From contig NZ_NFKJ01000002.1 in NCBI RefSeq assembly GCF_002160325.1, forward strand, positions 186,001-250,000: 64,000 nucleotides of DNA. Reading direction: 5' to 3'. The position numbers and the translations under genes were made by a program. The notes under the pieces were generated by a model that saw nothing but the letters and a program-made list of their open reading frames with translations, was not told the DNA's origin and did no database searches. The DNA comes from Lachnoclostridium sp. An181 (GTDB lineage Bacteria; Bacillota; Clostridia; Lachnospirales; Lachnospiraceae). Of this stretch, positions 1-8,277 are shown one piece after another; position 1 is the first letter of the stretch; every line of letters starts with the position of its first letter.

Positions 1-171
1 CCCGTGCAGATGCACCTCATCTATGGCCTCCAAAAGCTCTTCTTCGCTAAAATTCTGTGCATATGCTCTGGCTCCGAACTTTGTCCCGCCCACATAGACG
101 GCATCTGCTCCCGCCAAAAGAGCTGCCCGCAGGCATTCCATGGACCCTGCAGGCGCAAGTATTTCTATCAT
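1..171 (-). CDS. Peptidase U32 family protein, N-terminal fragment
   Basis: Only the first 57 codons lie in the window; the gene runs off the left edge. The N-terminus MIEILAPAGSMECLRAALLAGADAVYVGG is reduced here to its key parts: EILAPAG, then AGADAVYVGG, then FGARA. These are the hallmark opening strands of the U32 collagenase-like family (YhbU/YegQ/RlhA). Members act in tRNA or rRNA hydroxylation or as proteases; which one applies cannot be told from the fragment. It follows zapA by 49 bases on the same strand, an arrangement common in Clostridia. Confidence 0.85.
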   Translation of the reverse strand, partial: MIEILAPAGSMECLRAALLAGADAVYVGGTKFGARAYAQNFSEEELLEAIDEVHLHG

Positions 172-220
172 ATTTCTAATCTCAACCCCTTCAAAAAAGG
201 CTGTCATCCGACAGCCCTCT

Positions 221-634
221 CTATCTATTTCTGCGATTTTTGATTTCTGTTTCCAGTTCTACGATCTTCATCTGCAATGACTGGTTTTCTTCCTTTAATT
301 TCTCCATACTCATCTCAGTATTTTCCAGCTTGATCTGAACGGAAATCAACTCATGTTTTAAATCGTACATGGACTGGTCTCTCTCCTCAATGTCTCCTTC
401 CAGAGTCTCCGCCTTCTTCTTTGCCTTGAAATAATCGTCCGCAATATTCAGCCCAAGCAAAATCGTCCTTGTCTCGGCGCTCTGTTTACGGTATCCCTCA
501 TGCCCGGCACACTCGCTCATTTTATGATTCAGATAAACTGCTACTTTCTGCAGATATTCTTCGCTCTCAAAACCGCTCAAGGTATAAACCTTTCCATCGA
601 TAATCACTTCCGTATCATGTTTTGCAGCTGACAT
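221..634 (-). CDS. zapA: Cell division protein ZapA
   Basis: ZapA binds FtsZ and bundles protofilaments at the division ring. The 137-residue product has the N-terminal ZapA fold (TEVIIDGKVYTLSG, then a YLQKVAVYLNHKM helix) followed by a long coiled coil rich in Glu, Lys and Leu up to the C-terminus, as in Gram-positive ZapA proteins. An upstream GTG at 643 lies inside the ribosome site, so the ATG at 634 is chosen: GGAGG sits 8 bases before it. It lies downstream of ruvB on the same strand and before a U32 peptidase. Confidence 0.9.
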   Translation of the reverse strand: MSAAKHDTEVIIDGKVYTLSGFESEEYLQKVAVYLNHKMSECAGHEGYRKQSAETRTILLGLNIADDYFKAKKKAETLEGDIEERDQSMYDLKHELISVQIKLENTEMSMEKLKEENQSLQMKIVELETEIKNRRNR

Positions 635-713
635 GGAGTCCACCTCCGTTTTCTTATGTGTATACTCAATTCTTTATCATTATAAACTATCCAGACTTAA
701 AAACCAACTGTTT

Positions 714-1715
714 TTATGGATTTTCAGGAGAAATCCCAAGGTGTCTGTAGGCTAAAGCTGTCGCTGTCCGTCCTTTTGGAGTCCTCTGGATAAAGCCGTT
801 TTTTAAAAGGTACGGCTCATACACATCTTCCAGCGTACCCGAATCTTCTCCAATGGACGCTGCCAGCGTGTCAAGCCCCACCGGGCCTCCCTGGAACTTT
901 TGTATCATAGTGAGCAGAATATTTCTGTCAATGTAATCAAGTCCATATCTGTCCACATCCAGAAGATCCAGTGCTTCTGCTGCCACCTCCTCTGTGATCA
1001 CCCCGTCATGGCGGACCTGGGCAAAATCCCGTACCCGTTTTAACAGGCGGTTAGCAAGCCTTGGCGTCCCCCTGGATCTTCTGGCAAGCTCCAGGGCCCC
1101 GCCTTTAGCGATCTCCACATCCAGTACCTTTGCGGAGCGCACAATGATGGTGGAAAGTTCCTCTTCTGTATAAAATTCCAGCCGGTTTACGACCCCGAAC
1201 CGATCTCTCAAGGGGGCAGTAAGCATCCCTGCCCTAGTGGTTGCGCCCACAAGAGTAAAATGCGGCAAATCCAGACGGATGCTCCTTGCGGATGCCCCTT
1301 TCCCGATCATAATATCGATCACAAAATCTTCCATAGCCGGGTAAAGGACTTCCTCCACCTGTCTGTTCAGCCTGTGTATCTCATCCACGAAAAGCACATC
1401 TCCCTCCTGGAGATTATTGAGGATCGCAGCCATCTCACCCGGTTTTTCAATGGCAGGTCCCGAAGTAACCTTCATATTGACCCCCATCTCATTTGCAATA
1501 ATGCCAGCCAGCGTTGTCTTTCCAAGTCCGGGCGGCCCATAAAAAAGAACATGGTCCAGACTTTCCCCCCGGGCCTTTGCTGCCTCGATATAGATTTTTA
1601 ATGTCTCCTTTGCCTTCTGCTGCCCGATATAGTCTTCCAGATACTTTGGCCTTAGACTGCTCTCGATTTTGCCGTCCTCTTCCAAAGACTCAGTCGTAAT
1701 AATCCGCTTTGCCAT
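714..1715 (-). CDS. ruvB: Holliday junction branch migration helicase RuvB
   Basis: RuvB is the AAA+ motor that, with RuvA, drives Holliday junction migration in recombinational repair. The 333 residues match the family length. Walker [10 protein letters not shown] is at about residues 60-68, Walker B VLFVDEIH at about 107-114, sensor 1 GATTRAG follows, and the C-terminal winged helix contains the typical [16 protein letters not shown] and [10 protein letters not shown] stretches. The gene follows ruvA by 18 bases and is clearly in the same operon. Confidence 0.98.
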   Translation of the reverse strand: MAKRIITTESLEEDGKIESSLRPKYLEDYIGQQKAKETLKIYIEAAKARGESLDHVLFYGPPGLGKTTLAGIIANEMGVNMKVTSGPAIEKPGEMAAILNNLQEGDVLFVDEIHRLNRQVEEVLYPAMEDFVIDIMIGKGASARSIRLDLPHFTLVGATTRAGMLTAPLRDRFGVVNRLEFYTEEELSTIIVRSAKVLDVEIAKGGALELARRSRGTPRLANRLLKRVRDFAQVRHDGVITEEVAAEALDLLDVDRYGLDYIDRNILLTMIQKFQGGPVGLDTLAASIGEDSGTLEDVYEPYLLKNGFIQRTPKGRTATALAYRHLGISPENP

Positions 1716-1733
1716 ATGCTCCGATTTCTCCTT

Positions 1734-2345
1734 TTATATCATCATCTGCTTAAGCGCAGCTTTTAAAAGCTCTTCCACCTGCATTGTCTCTTTTCCCTGG
1801 ACCCTGCGCACCGCCTTTAATGCCTCTGTACTGCCATATCCAAGCGCTGTAAGCGCCTGCACAGCCTCGGATTCTGCACTTCCCCCGCCCAAATCCATTT
1901 CATTGCCATCCACACTCCCGGACGCATGTTCCAGCATATCCTCAACCTTCAGTTTATCCTTGAGCTCAATGATCAGTTTCTCCGCCGTCTTTTTTCCGAT
2001 TCCAGGCGCCGCACTGATAGCCTTCGCATCCGATGCCATCACGGCAAACCTTAAGTCATCTGCAGAAAGCGCGGACAAAATCCCAAGTCCTCCCTTTGGT
2101 CCGATTCCGCTCACTCCTAAAAGCAGTCGGAATACCTGCAGATCATCTTTGCTAAGAAATCCAAAAAGCTGCATAGCATCCTCCCTTACATTGAGATAGG
2201 TGTGAATCTTCACTTCCTTCCCAATAGACGGCAGTTTTGCCATGGCTTTTGGTGTCATGTACACGCCGTACCCAACGCCTCCTACATCCACAATCACTTT
2301 GTCATCCTGTATATCTGTCAGTTCTCCCCGAATATATGAAATCAT
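1734..2345 (-). CDS. ruvA: Holliday junction branch migration protein RuvA
   Basis: RuvA binds four-way junction DNA as a tetramer and loads RuvB. The 203 residues start MISYIRGEL, with the OB-fold domain I, the two helix-hairpin-helix elements (GVSGIGPKGGLGIL near residue 80 and APGIGKKTAEKLIIELKDK near 115), an acidic flexible linker and a C-terminal domain III (SEAVQALTALGY) that contacts RuvB. It precedes ruvB and follows a Gx transporter gene by 9 bases, suggesting one transcript from about 3.2 kb leftward. Confidence 0.98.
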   Translation of the reverse strand: MISYIRGELTDIQDDKVIVDVGGVGYGVYMTPKAMAKLPSIGKEVKIHTYLNVREDAMQLFGFLSKDDLQVFRLLLGVSGIGPKGGLGILSALSADDLRFAVMASDAKAISAAPGIGKKTAEKLIIELKDKLKVEDMLEHASGSVDGNEMDLGGGSAESEAVQALTALGYGSTEALKAVRRVQGKETMQVEELLKAALKQMMI

Positions 2346-2354
2346 ACTCTCTCC

Positions 2355-2846
2355 TTATAAATTTATTTTCTTTAATGTTTTCAGCATCCTGTCCGAAAGC
2401 ACACCTATCAAAAATCCTGTGACCTCACCTGCCACAAGCAGTACAGGAAGATAATAGGTGACACTGTAAGTCTCAACAACCAAAACTGCTACAATCAGCT
2501 GACCTACATTGTGAAATGCTCCTCCGGCAATACTCACTCCCATGACAGAAAACTTCCCGCTTTTCTTTGCTATCACCATAACAGCAAAACTCAACGCCCC
2601 TCCTGCCATTGCATACAAAATGGAAAAAAGGTTGCCAAAAAGAAATCCTGCCAATAAGACTCTGACTGTCAAAACCCAAAAAGCTTCCTTTCCTCCAAGC
2701 TTGTAAAGGACAATGACTGTCACCAGGTTTGCGAGTCCCAGTTTCATGCCCGGCACGACAAAAAACACCGGAACCAGTGTCTCCACATAGCTAAAAATCA
2801 GGGCAAGAGCAACAAATACACCAAATTGTGCCACTCTATTTTTCAT
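2355..2846 (-). CDS. Gx transporter family membrane protein
   Basis: The 163-residue protein has about five hydrophobic segments and matches the family once called heptaprenyl diphosphate synthase component I, now Gx transporter. The conserved stretch VVPGMKLGLANLV and the small-residue-rich helices are visible. Its substrate is unknown; the fold resembles ECF S-components. It sits between ruvA and the NusG-domain-II gene and, as in many Firmicutes, close to Rnf and ApbE genes. An ECF-like uptake role is inference. Confidence 0.8.
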   Translation of the reverse strand: MKNRVAQFGVFVALALIFSYVETLVPVFFVVPGMKLGLANLVTVIVLYKLGGKEAFWVLTVRVLLAGFLFGNLFSILYAMAGGALSFAVMVIAKKSGKFSVMGVSIAGGAFHNVGQLIVAVLVVETYSVTYYLPVLLVAGEVTGFLIGVLSDRMLKTLKKINL

Positions 2847-2856
2847 CTTGTTTCTC

Positions 2857-3213
2857 CTATTTTACAATTGCATCGTAATCCGCTTCTTCCCCGGAAGAAA
2901 TCTCCACCACGACCTGATTTGGAAGACAGATGATACTCTCCCTGTTCTTGGAGATCTCATGCTGTCTCACACAGAGCTGATCTTTACAGTCTGCCTTCTT
3001 CATCCTCACTTTTCCACCCAAAATCTCCACCACATTTGTCCTGCCGACAGCAACCGTGTCATCCCTGGAAAGGGGATACTCTCCCAAAAGCTTCCCTTCC
3101 TGGTAAATCCGCACGTATTCCCCTTTTGTCTTTGCCAGGATCATGTTCCATCCCATAAAAATACCGGCTGCCGCCAGTATTATAAAAGCCAGTATCCAAT
3201 CGTTTTTTTTCAT
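2857..3213 (-). CDS. NusG domain II-containing membrane-anchored protein
   Basis: The 118 residues begin with one N-terminal membrane helix (residues about 5-25), followed by an extracellular beta domain containing GEYVRIYQEGKLLGEYPL and the conserved CKDQLCVRQHEIS and ICLPNQVVVEI elements of the NusG domain II family. The function is not established. A typical ribosome site (AGAGGT) precedes the ATG. It is 10 bases upstream of the Gx transporter and has a sigma-A-like promoter just before it. The pair often travels with Rnf/ApbE, which suggests a redox or flavin link. Confidence 0.85.
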   Translation of the reverse strand: MKKNDWILAFIILAAAGIFMGWNMILAKTKGEYVRIYQEGKLLGEYPLSRDDTVAVGRTNVVEILGGKVRMKKADCKDQLCVRQHEISKNRESIICLPNQVVVEISSGEEADYDAIVK

Positions 3214-3235
3214 TCATTCGACCTCTCTGAAAGCC

Positions 3236-3264
3236 ATTCTACCACAATCCCCTTTCAGATGCAA
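3236..3264 (-). promoter_or_regulatory. Sigma-A-type promoter for the NusG-II/Gx/ruvAB/ruvB operon
   Basis: On the minus strand TTGCAT (3264-3259) and TAGAAT (3241-3236) are separated by 17 bases, just upstream of the NusG-II start at 3213. It is read by eye and not tested. Confidence 0.6.
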
Positions 3265-3276
3265 CCACACGTTCGA

Positions 3277-3305
3277 TTGTCAACTTTCCAAAAGTAAGGT
3301 AGAAT
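3277..3305 (+). promoter_or_regulatory. Sigma-A-type promoter for apbE
   Basis: TTGTCA (3277-3282), a 17-base spacer and TAGAAT (3300-3305) lie 35 bases before the apbE start at 3340, with an AAGGAGGAG ribosome site in between. It is back to back with the minus-strand promoter at 3236-3264, so this short gap holds two divergent promoters. Confidence 0.65.
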
Positions 3306-3339
3306 GTAGTACATCTTTGTAATATAAGGAGGAGATGCC

Positions 3340-4317
3340 ATGAAGGTGCGACTGTTGGCCGTCATCTTATTTTTATCGTCCCTGTTTCTTTTTGGCTGTT
3401 CTGATATCCAGACCGCCGAACCCATTGCAAAGAGCGGGATGTTTTTTGACACAGTCATCAATATCCAGATTTTCGGCTCCAAAGACGAGTCTATTCTGGA
3501 ACATTGTATGGACATGTGCAGGGAATTTGAAAATAAATTCAGCAGAACCATAGAGACGAGTGAAATCTATCAGATCAATCACGCGAAGGGCATGGCTGTC
3601 ACTGTATCTTCGGAGACCGCAGGATTGATAAAAAAAGGGTTGTACTACAGCGAATTGTCCGACGGAGCTTTTGACATTACCATTGCGCCATTAAGTGAAC
3701 TTTGGGACTTTCAGAACAACGATGGAACTATCCCGCCTAAAGAAGAGATCGAAAACGCCCGCGCTCACGTGGACTACCGAAACGTGCAGGTGGAAGGAAA
3801 TACCGTGACCTTGAAGGATCCAAATTCAGCCATCGATCTTGGCGGGATTGCCAAAGGATATATTGCCGACAAACTGAAGGAATATCTGGAGAGTGAAGGT
3901 ATCAAACATGCAATCATCAATCTTGGCGGAAATGTGCTGACTCTTGGAGGGAAATTAAACGGAGAGCCATTTAGGATCGGAATACAGAAACCATTTGATG
4001 AAAGCGGAGCTCCCATTACTTCCGTGGAAGCGACCGACCTTTCTGTCGTGTCATCCGGAAACTATGAACGGTATTTTGAAGTGGATGGAAAAATCTATCA
4101 CCACATCCTGAATCCGAAAACCGGAATGCCCTATGACAATCACCTGTACGGTGTCACCATCCTCTCCAAAACTTCTGTTGACGGGGATGCGCTGAGCACA
4201 GTCTGCTATTCCCTTGGGCTGGAAAAGGGCATGGAACTTATCAAATCCCTTGATGGTGTGGAGGCTCTCTTCATCACAGATGATTATAAACTCCACGACT
4301 CCCGCACCAAAGAATAA
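3340..4317 (+). CDS. apbE: FAD:protein FMN transferase, lipoprotein
   Basis: ApbE attaches FMN through a phosphoester bond to Thr in target proteins, such as RnfG and RnfD, outside the membrane. The 325-residue product has a lipoprotein signal (LFLSSLFLFGC, Cys at residue 20) and ApbE motifs: a SELSDGAFDITIAPL core, DLGGIAKGYIADKL, and NLGGNVLTLG. The late Asp of VDGDALSTVCYSLG matches the metal-binding site. It is the only plus-strand gene in the first 15 kb apart from one tiny ORF. The rnf operon 1.3 kb away encodes its two likely substrates. Confidence 0.95.
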   Translation: MKVRLLAVILFLSSLFLFGCSDIQTAEPIAKSGMFFDTVINIQIFGSKDESILEHCMDMCREFENKFSRTIETSEIYQINHAKGMAVTVSSETAGLIKKGLYYSELSDGAFDITIAPLSELWDFQNNDGTIPPKEEIENARAHVDYRNVQVEGNTVTLKDPNSAIDLGGIAKGYIADKLKEYLESEGIKHAIINLGGNVLTLGGKLNGEPFRIGIQKPFDESGAPITSVEATDLSVVSSGNYERYFEVDGKIYHHILNPKTGMPYDNHLYGVTILSKTSVDGDALSTVCYSLGLEKGMELIKSLDGVEALFITDDYKLHDSRTKE

Positions 4318-4347
4318 AAAATCCAAACTTTGTCCTCAGATATTCTC

Positions 4348-4416
4348 CAAAACGAAACAGGCGTGTCACACGATTCAATCTTCGTGCGGCACGCCCTTGT
4401 TTTGATTTTCTTTTTA
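4348..4416. terminator. Bidirectional terminator between convergent genes
   Basis: A long interrupted stem pairs CAAAAC (4348-4353), GGCGTG and CACGA with TCGTG, CACGCC and GTTTTG (4399-4404), followed by ATTTTCTTTTT on the plus strand. It lies between the converging apbE and the 4414-5019 gene. Confidence 0.75.
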
Positions 4417-5019
4417 ATTCAGTGCACTGGTGAATCCTACTGCAAAAATCGTTCCAAAAATAAGATAGATAACAAAAACAGCAAGCATGAGCACCAGAGC
4501 TGCTCTGCAGTAATTTCTCCGGTTGACATTTCCTGTGCTGCTAAAAGCCCAGACAATATAGAGGATCTGTCCCACACAAGGAATGGCTCCTGCGATCAAA
4601 ACCAACAACCAGTCTCCCATAGTCATCGGACGCTCTTCTCCCTGCTCACGGTATCCGCCGCCCTGATAATTTTGATTCTGGTAATTTGGGTAGTACCCGC
4701 TGTTCTGATTGTCCTGATATGAATTCTGCTGATACTGGGACTGCTGATATTGATCATTCGGCTGTCCGCTCTGATACCTGGAATATCCATAGGAGCCATT
4801 CTGTTGTCCGCTCTGACTTTGCTCCTCCTGTTTTCTCTGCCAACGCTGATACGGCCTTTCTATCGGACTGTCAGATATTGTGTCCTGCTCCTTGTTTTCT
4901 GTTTCCACTGTTCCTGCCTCCACATTTGAGGAAATTTCGCTTTCATTTTTCTCCAAAGGTCTGTCGTTTCCTGTTTCTGTGGCTTTTTCTTCCGGTTTAT
5001 CGTCAAACTGATTTTCCAT
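4414..5019 (-). CDS. Q/N/Y-rich membrane protein, function unknown
   Basis: I do not recognise a specific family. The 201 residues have an acidic N-terminal third, then a low-complexity stretch of Gln, Asn, Tyr, Ser and Gly with repeated YQ/QN units, then two hydrophobic helices near the C-terminus (GDWLLVLIAGAIPCVGQILYIVWAF and a later one ending in GFTSALN; only key parts matter). This disordered head plus two-helix tail is common in Lachnospiraceae membrane proteins. It has its own promoter and ribosome site (AGGAGG) and ends inside a bidirectional terminator. Confidence 0.75.
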   Translation of the reverse strand: MENQFDDKPEEKATETGNDRPLEKNESEISSNVEAGTVETENKEQDTISDSPIERPYQRWQRKQEEQSQSGQQNGSYGYSRYQSGQPNDQYQQSQYQQNSYQDNQNSGYYPNYQNQNYQGGGYREQGEERPMTMGDWLLVLIAGAIPCVGQILYIVWAFSSTGNVNRRNYCRAALVLMLAVFVIYLIFGTIFAVGFTSALN

Positions 5020-5052
5020 TTGTATTCCTCCTAACTGCCGATCTTGATAAAT

Positions 5053-5081
5053 ATTTTACCATTTTTGCCACGCTGCCGCAA
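5053..5081 (-). promoter_or_regulatory. Promoter for the Q/N/Y-rich membrane protein
   Basis: On the minus strand TTGCGG (5081-5076), a 17-base spacer ending in TGG, and TAAAAT (5058-5053) form an extended -10 type promoter 33 bases before the start at 5019. Confidence 0.5.
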
Positions 5082-5096
5082 TCACTTCCAGCTCGT

Positions 5097-5555
5097 TCAC
5101 TGTTTTTTCATAAACGTGATCAGTGCATCGTGATAATAGCTCATCGGAGGCTCTCCTGGAAAGTAACGGCACATCCGGTAAATATAGTATACGATCATGA
5201 ATGCTAAGATCACGAGAAGTAACCAGCTAAGTTTCTTTGTATCTCTCTTCAAAAAATACCGGAACACAATGTAAACAATGACAAAAAGCACAATGGGATA
5301 GATCATCAGATTCTGCTCCCATGCAGTGCGAAAATCTCCTTGCAGCAAAGCAACTCCTGCCCTTGTAAGCCCGCATCCGGGGCACGGAAACCCAGTCAGA
5401 AGAACCATGGGACACATCATATGGAACACCTTTTTCATAAAAATGAAATACAGTGTAAGGACGATCAAAGGAGCTTTTAATCTTCTGACATCCCGCCAGA
5501 AAAGCCAGCCGGCTTCTTTACATGCGTCCTTGATTTTACGTCCCATCCCCGCCAT
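5097..5555 (-). CDS. DUF2752 domain membrane protein
   Basis: The 152-residue protein carries the DUF2752 signature CPMVLLTGFPCPGCGLTRA (residues about 48-66) with its Cys cluster, flanked by membrane helices (IVLTLYFIFMKKV; a long hydrophobic stretch near residue 95; a third near 120). The family is a small membrane protein of unknown role. It begins 15 bases after rnfB ends and is probably the last gene of the rnf transcript. A link to Rnf assembly would be inference. Confidence 0.85.
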   Translation of the reverse strand: MAGMGRKIKDACKEAGWLFWRDVRRLKAPLIVLTLYFIFMKKVFHMMCPMVLLTGFPCPGCGLTRAGVALLQGDFRTAWEQNLMIYPIVLFVIVYIVFRYFLKRDTKKLSWLLLVILAFMIVYYIYRMCRYFPGEPPMSYYHDALITFMKKQ

Positions 5556-5570
5556 CTCCTTTTTGATTTC

Positions 5571-6362
5571 CTACTGAATGATCTTTCTTGGACATTTTTC
5601 TGCGCATTTTCCGCAGTTCGTACATTTATCCGGATCAATATGTGCAATGTTGTCCAGCACCTTCACGGCATCAAATTCACACACTTTTTCGCACATCTTA
5701 CATCCGATGCATCCCACTTTACATGCAGATATCACGTCTTTTCCCTTTTCATTGGAACTGCACTGTACAAGATGTTTCTGGTCATATGGGACAAGCTCGA
5801 TCAGTTTTTTCGGACAGGCAGCCACACATTTTCCGCAAGCCTTACATGCCTCTTTATCCACAAGAGCAATCCCATCCACAATGTGGATCGCATCGAACGG
5901 ACAAGCCTTCACACAGCTGCCAAAACCAAGACAGCCAAAGCTACAGGATTTTGGCCCTGCATTCTGCATCATGGACGCCATTGTACAATCTTCGATCCCA
6001 AAATACTCGTATGTCTTTGTGGTCTTTTCGCATGTTCCCGCACATTTTACAAAAGCGACCATTTTCACTGCATCGTCTGCGGACTGGCCCATGATCTCTC
6101 CTACTTTTGCCGCAACAGGCGCCCCGCCCACAGGGCAGCCATTTACCGGTGCTTCGCCTTTTACAATTGCAGACGCAAGCCCGGAACATCCTGCATATCC
6201 GCATCCGCCGCAGTTGTTTCCCGGAAGCACATCGTTGATCGCCTCTTCCCTTGGGTCCACTTCCACTGCCAGTTTTTTACCGGCCACCCCGAGGAAGATG
6301 CCTATAAAAAGTCCTGTGCCGCCCACAACGAGCGCTGCTATCAGAATTGCTGTTATACTCAT
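5571..6362 (-). CDS. rnfB: Electron transport complex subunit RnfB
   Basis: RnfB takes electrons from reduced ferredoxin and passes them into the Rnf complex. The 263 residues show an N-terminal membrane helix, the 4Fe-4S domain NCGGCGYAGCSGLA with a later CPVGG, and several ferredoxin-type clusters: CLGFGSCVKACPF, CKACGKCVAACPK, CIGCKMCEKVCEF and CTNCGKCAEKCPR at the end. This multi-cluster form is typical of Clostridia. It is the last rnf gene in the order CDGEAB, 12 bases after rnfA. Confidence 0.97.
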   Translation of the reverse strand: MSITAILIAALVVGGTGLFIGIFLGVAGKKLAVEVDPREEAINDVLPGNNCGGCGYAGCSGLASAIVKGEAPVNGCPVGGAPVAAKVGEIMGQSADDAVKMVAFVKCAGTCEKTTKTYEYFGIEDCTMASMMQNAGPKSCSFGCLGFGSCVKACPFDAIHIVDGIALVDKEACKACGKCVAACPKKLIELVPYDQKHLVQCSSNEKGKDVISACKVGCIGCKMCEKVCEFDAVKVLDNIAHIDPDKCTNCGKCAEKCPRKIIQ

Positions 6363-6374
6363 ATATTCTTCCTC

Positions 6375-6965
6375 CTAAATCACACCTGAAAATCCGAAAA
6401 ATGCAATGGACATCAGACACGCTGTCACAAGCACGATCGGCGTTCCACGGAAAGATTCCGTGACATCATTGTGTTCAATCTTTTCCCTGATTCCTGCCAT
6501 AATCACAATGGCAATCAAAAATCCGGCTGCTGTCGCAAATCCATTGACCACACCGGCGAGCACACTGTACTCCTTCTGTACGTTCGTAAGCGCTACGCCA
6601 AGCACTGCGCAGTTCGTTGTGATCAACGGAAGGTATACGCCAAGGGAGCGGTACAGGCCCGGGATCTTTTTCTTGAGAAACATCTCCACAAACTGTACAA
6701 GACAGGCAATCACAAGGATGAAAACGATTGTCTGCAGGTACACCAGCTTTCCGCCAAGAATGGCCGGATTCGCCAAAATAAATTTATAAATGAGTCCTGT
6801 CACAAAAGAAGAGATCGTGATGACGAACACAACAGCGCCTCCCATACCGGCAGCTGTCTCCACTTTCTTTGACACGCCAAGGAATGGACAGATTCCGAGG
6901 AATTGGCTCAACACTACATTGTTTACAAGAGCAGAACCAATCGCAATAATCAATAATTCTTTCAT
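6375..6965 (-). CDS. rnfA: Electron transport complex subunit RnfA
   Basis: RnfA is a six-helix membrane subunit that with RnfE forms the ion-conducting core and holds a membrane 2Fe-2S cluster. The 196 residues match the family. The start MKELLIIAIGSALVNNVVL, the FLGICPFLGVSKK motif with its Cys near residue 26, and TTNCAVLGVAL with the second Cys are the expected sites. It lies 15 bases after rnfE and 12 before rnfB. Confidence 0.97.
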   Translation of the reverse strand: MKELLIIAIGSALVNNVVLSQFLGICPFLGVSKKVETAAGMGGAVVFVITISSFVTGLIYKFILANPAILGGKLVYLQTIVFILVIACLVQFVEMFLKKKIPGLYRSLGVYLPLITTNCAVLGVALTNVQKEYSVLAGVVNGFATAAGFLIAIVIMAGIREKIEHNDVTESFRGTPIVLVTACLMSIAFFGFSGVI

Positions 6966-6980
6966 TCTTCACGCCTCCTT

Positions 6981-7679
6981 CTATTTTTCTTCCTGCCCTG
7001 TCGGGAAAATCTGAGTTTTGCAGCCCGAACAGGACGCGCATCCTTCTTCGGAGCATACGCTCTTAGCCTTTTTCTCTCCACGTTTCGCAGCTTTTGCCTT
7101 TATTTTGTTTTGAAGAGCAACCAGCCAGGAAAGTACGAGAAATGCACCCGGAGCCAAAATGAAGATAGTGATCGGCTCATATGCTTCCGGCATGATCTGT
7201 GCGCCAAAAATTGTTCCTGCTCCGATCAGCTCTCTCACAATCCCGATACAGGTAAGCCCTATGGTAAATCCAAGTCCCATACCAATTCCGTCAAAAACAG
7301 ACGGCAGCACCGGATTTTTGGACGCATAGCTCTCTGCCCGCCCAAGAATGATACAGTTTACCACGATCAAAGGAATGTAAAGGCCGAGCGCATCATAAAG
7401 ACTTGGCACAAACCCCTCAAGCAAAAACTGCACCATAGTCACAAAAGACGCAACAACAACGATAAATGCCGGCATTCGCACAGAATCCGGAATGATTTTT
7501 CTCAACATAGAAATCAGCATATTTGAAAGCACAAGGACAACTGTCGTGGACAGCCCCATTCCTACACCATTCACTGCAGAGGTAGTGACCGCAAGAGTCG
7601 GACACATTCCGAGCATGAGCACAAATGTTGGATTTTCTTTTATAATGCCGTTGAACAGTCTCTCTGTACATTTATTCAT
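6981..7679 (-). CDS. rnfE: Electron transport complex subunit RnfE, with Cys-rich tail
   Basis: RnfE is the partner of RnfA in the membrane core. The ATG at 7679 is chosen over an in-frame start at 7721 because GGAGGTGG lies just before it; it overlaps the end of rnfG by 8 bases. The 232 residues include LMLGMCPTLAVT and VNCIILGRAES with the paired Cys of the family. Oddly, the soluble C-terminus carries SVCSEEGCASCSGCKTQ, four Cys spaced C-x4-C-x2-C-x2-C, which is not part of the usual RnfE core and might bind a metal. Confidence 0.95.
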   Translation of the reverse strand: MNKCTERLFNGIIKENPTFVLMLGMCPTLAVTTSAVNGVGMGLSTTVVLVLSNMLISMLRKIIPDSVRMPAFIVVVASFVTMVQFLLEGFVPSLYDALGLYIPLIVVNCIILGRAESYASKNPVLPSVFDGIGMGLGFTIGLTCIGIVRELIGAGTIFGAQIMPEAYEPITIFILAPGAFLVLSWLVALQNKIKAKAAKRGEKKAKSVCSEEGCASCSGCKTQIFPTGQEEK

Positions 7680-8277
7680 TTCCGCCACCTCCAATTGTCT
7701 GATAGTAGGTAAGCGCTGCATTCACAGCACCTGTCACAGCGTTTGAAGTGATGGTCGCTCCTGAAAGAGCATCTATCTGGTTGTCTGTGGAGGCACCGCT
7801 TTTTGTCACTTCAAAATTTTCTACTTTTTTGTCCCGGAACTGATTGTAAAATTCCGGCTCCTGCGCTTTCATTCCAAGTCCTGCGGTCTCATTGATCTTA
7901 AGAATGGCAATTCCGTTCACTGTGCCGTCGTTTTTGATACCAACGGACACCTGAATATCGCCGCCATATCCGTTTTTGTCGGTTGCCGTGATGACATAGC
8001 CTGTTTCCTTTCCGCTTTCCTTGGCTACGACTGCTTCATTGATGATTGTACCCTCGATATTCTTCACTGTTTCCGCCGCCTCTTTTTCATCAAATCCTTC
8101 ATAGTCTTCAAAAGAATCTGCACTGGAAAATACCTGCTTATAGGCTTCCTGTTTTGCTTTTTCCTGGGCATTTGCAATCGGTTTCTCCGTGATCCCCTGC
8201 ACAGCTCCGAGCAGCAGACCTGCGATCAGTGTGATCCCGGTGAGGATTGCTGCATTTTTTATGATTTTATTTCCCAT
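7672..8277 (-). CDS. rnfG: Electron transport complex subunit RnfG
   Basis: RnfG is a membrane-anchored subunit whose extracytoplasmic FMN-binding domain carries FMN bound to Thr. The 201 residues have one N-terminal helix and an FMN-binding domain with GYGGDIQVSVGI, ETAGLGMKA and the acceptor motif DALSGATITSNAV, where the Thr of SGAT is the expected flavin site for ApbE. It starts directly after the rnfD stop and overlaps rnfE. Confidence 0.96.
   Translation of the reverse strand: MGNKIIKNAAILTGITLIAGLLLGAVQGITEKPIANAQEKAKQEAYKQVFSSADSFEDYEGFDEKEAAETVKNIEGTIINEAVVAKESGKETGYVITATDKNGYGGDIQVSVGIKNDGTVNGIAILKINETAGLGMKAQEPEFYNQFRDKKVENFEVTKSGASTDNQIDALSGATITSNAVTGAVNAALTYYQTIGGGGNE

Noticed and set aside
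5578-6378. Long plus-strand frames opposite rnfB
   Set aside because: Cys/His/Ser/Pro-rich mirror of the ferredoxin-coding strand; rnfB on the other strand is unambiguous.
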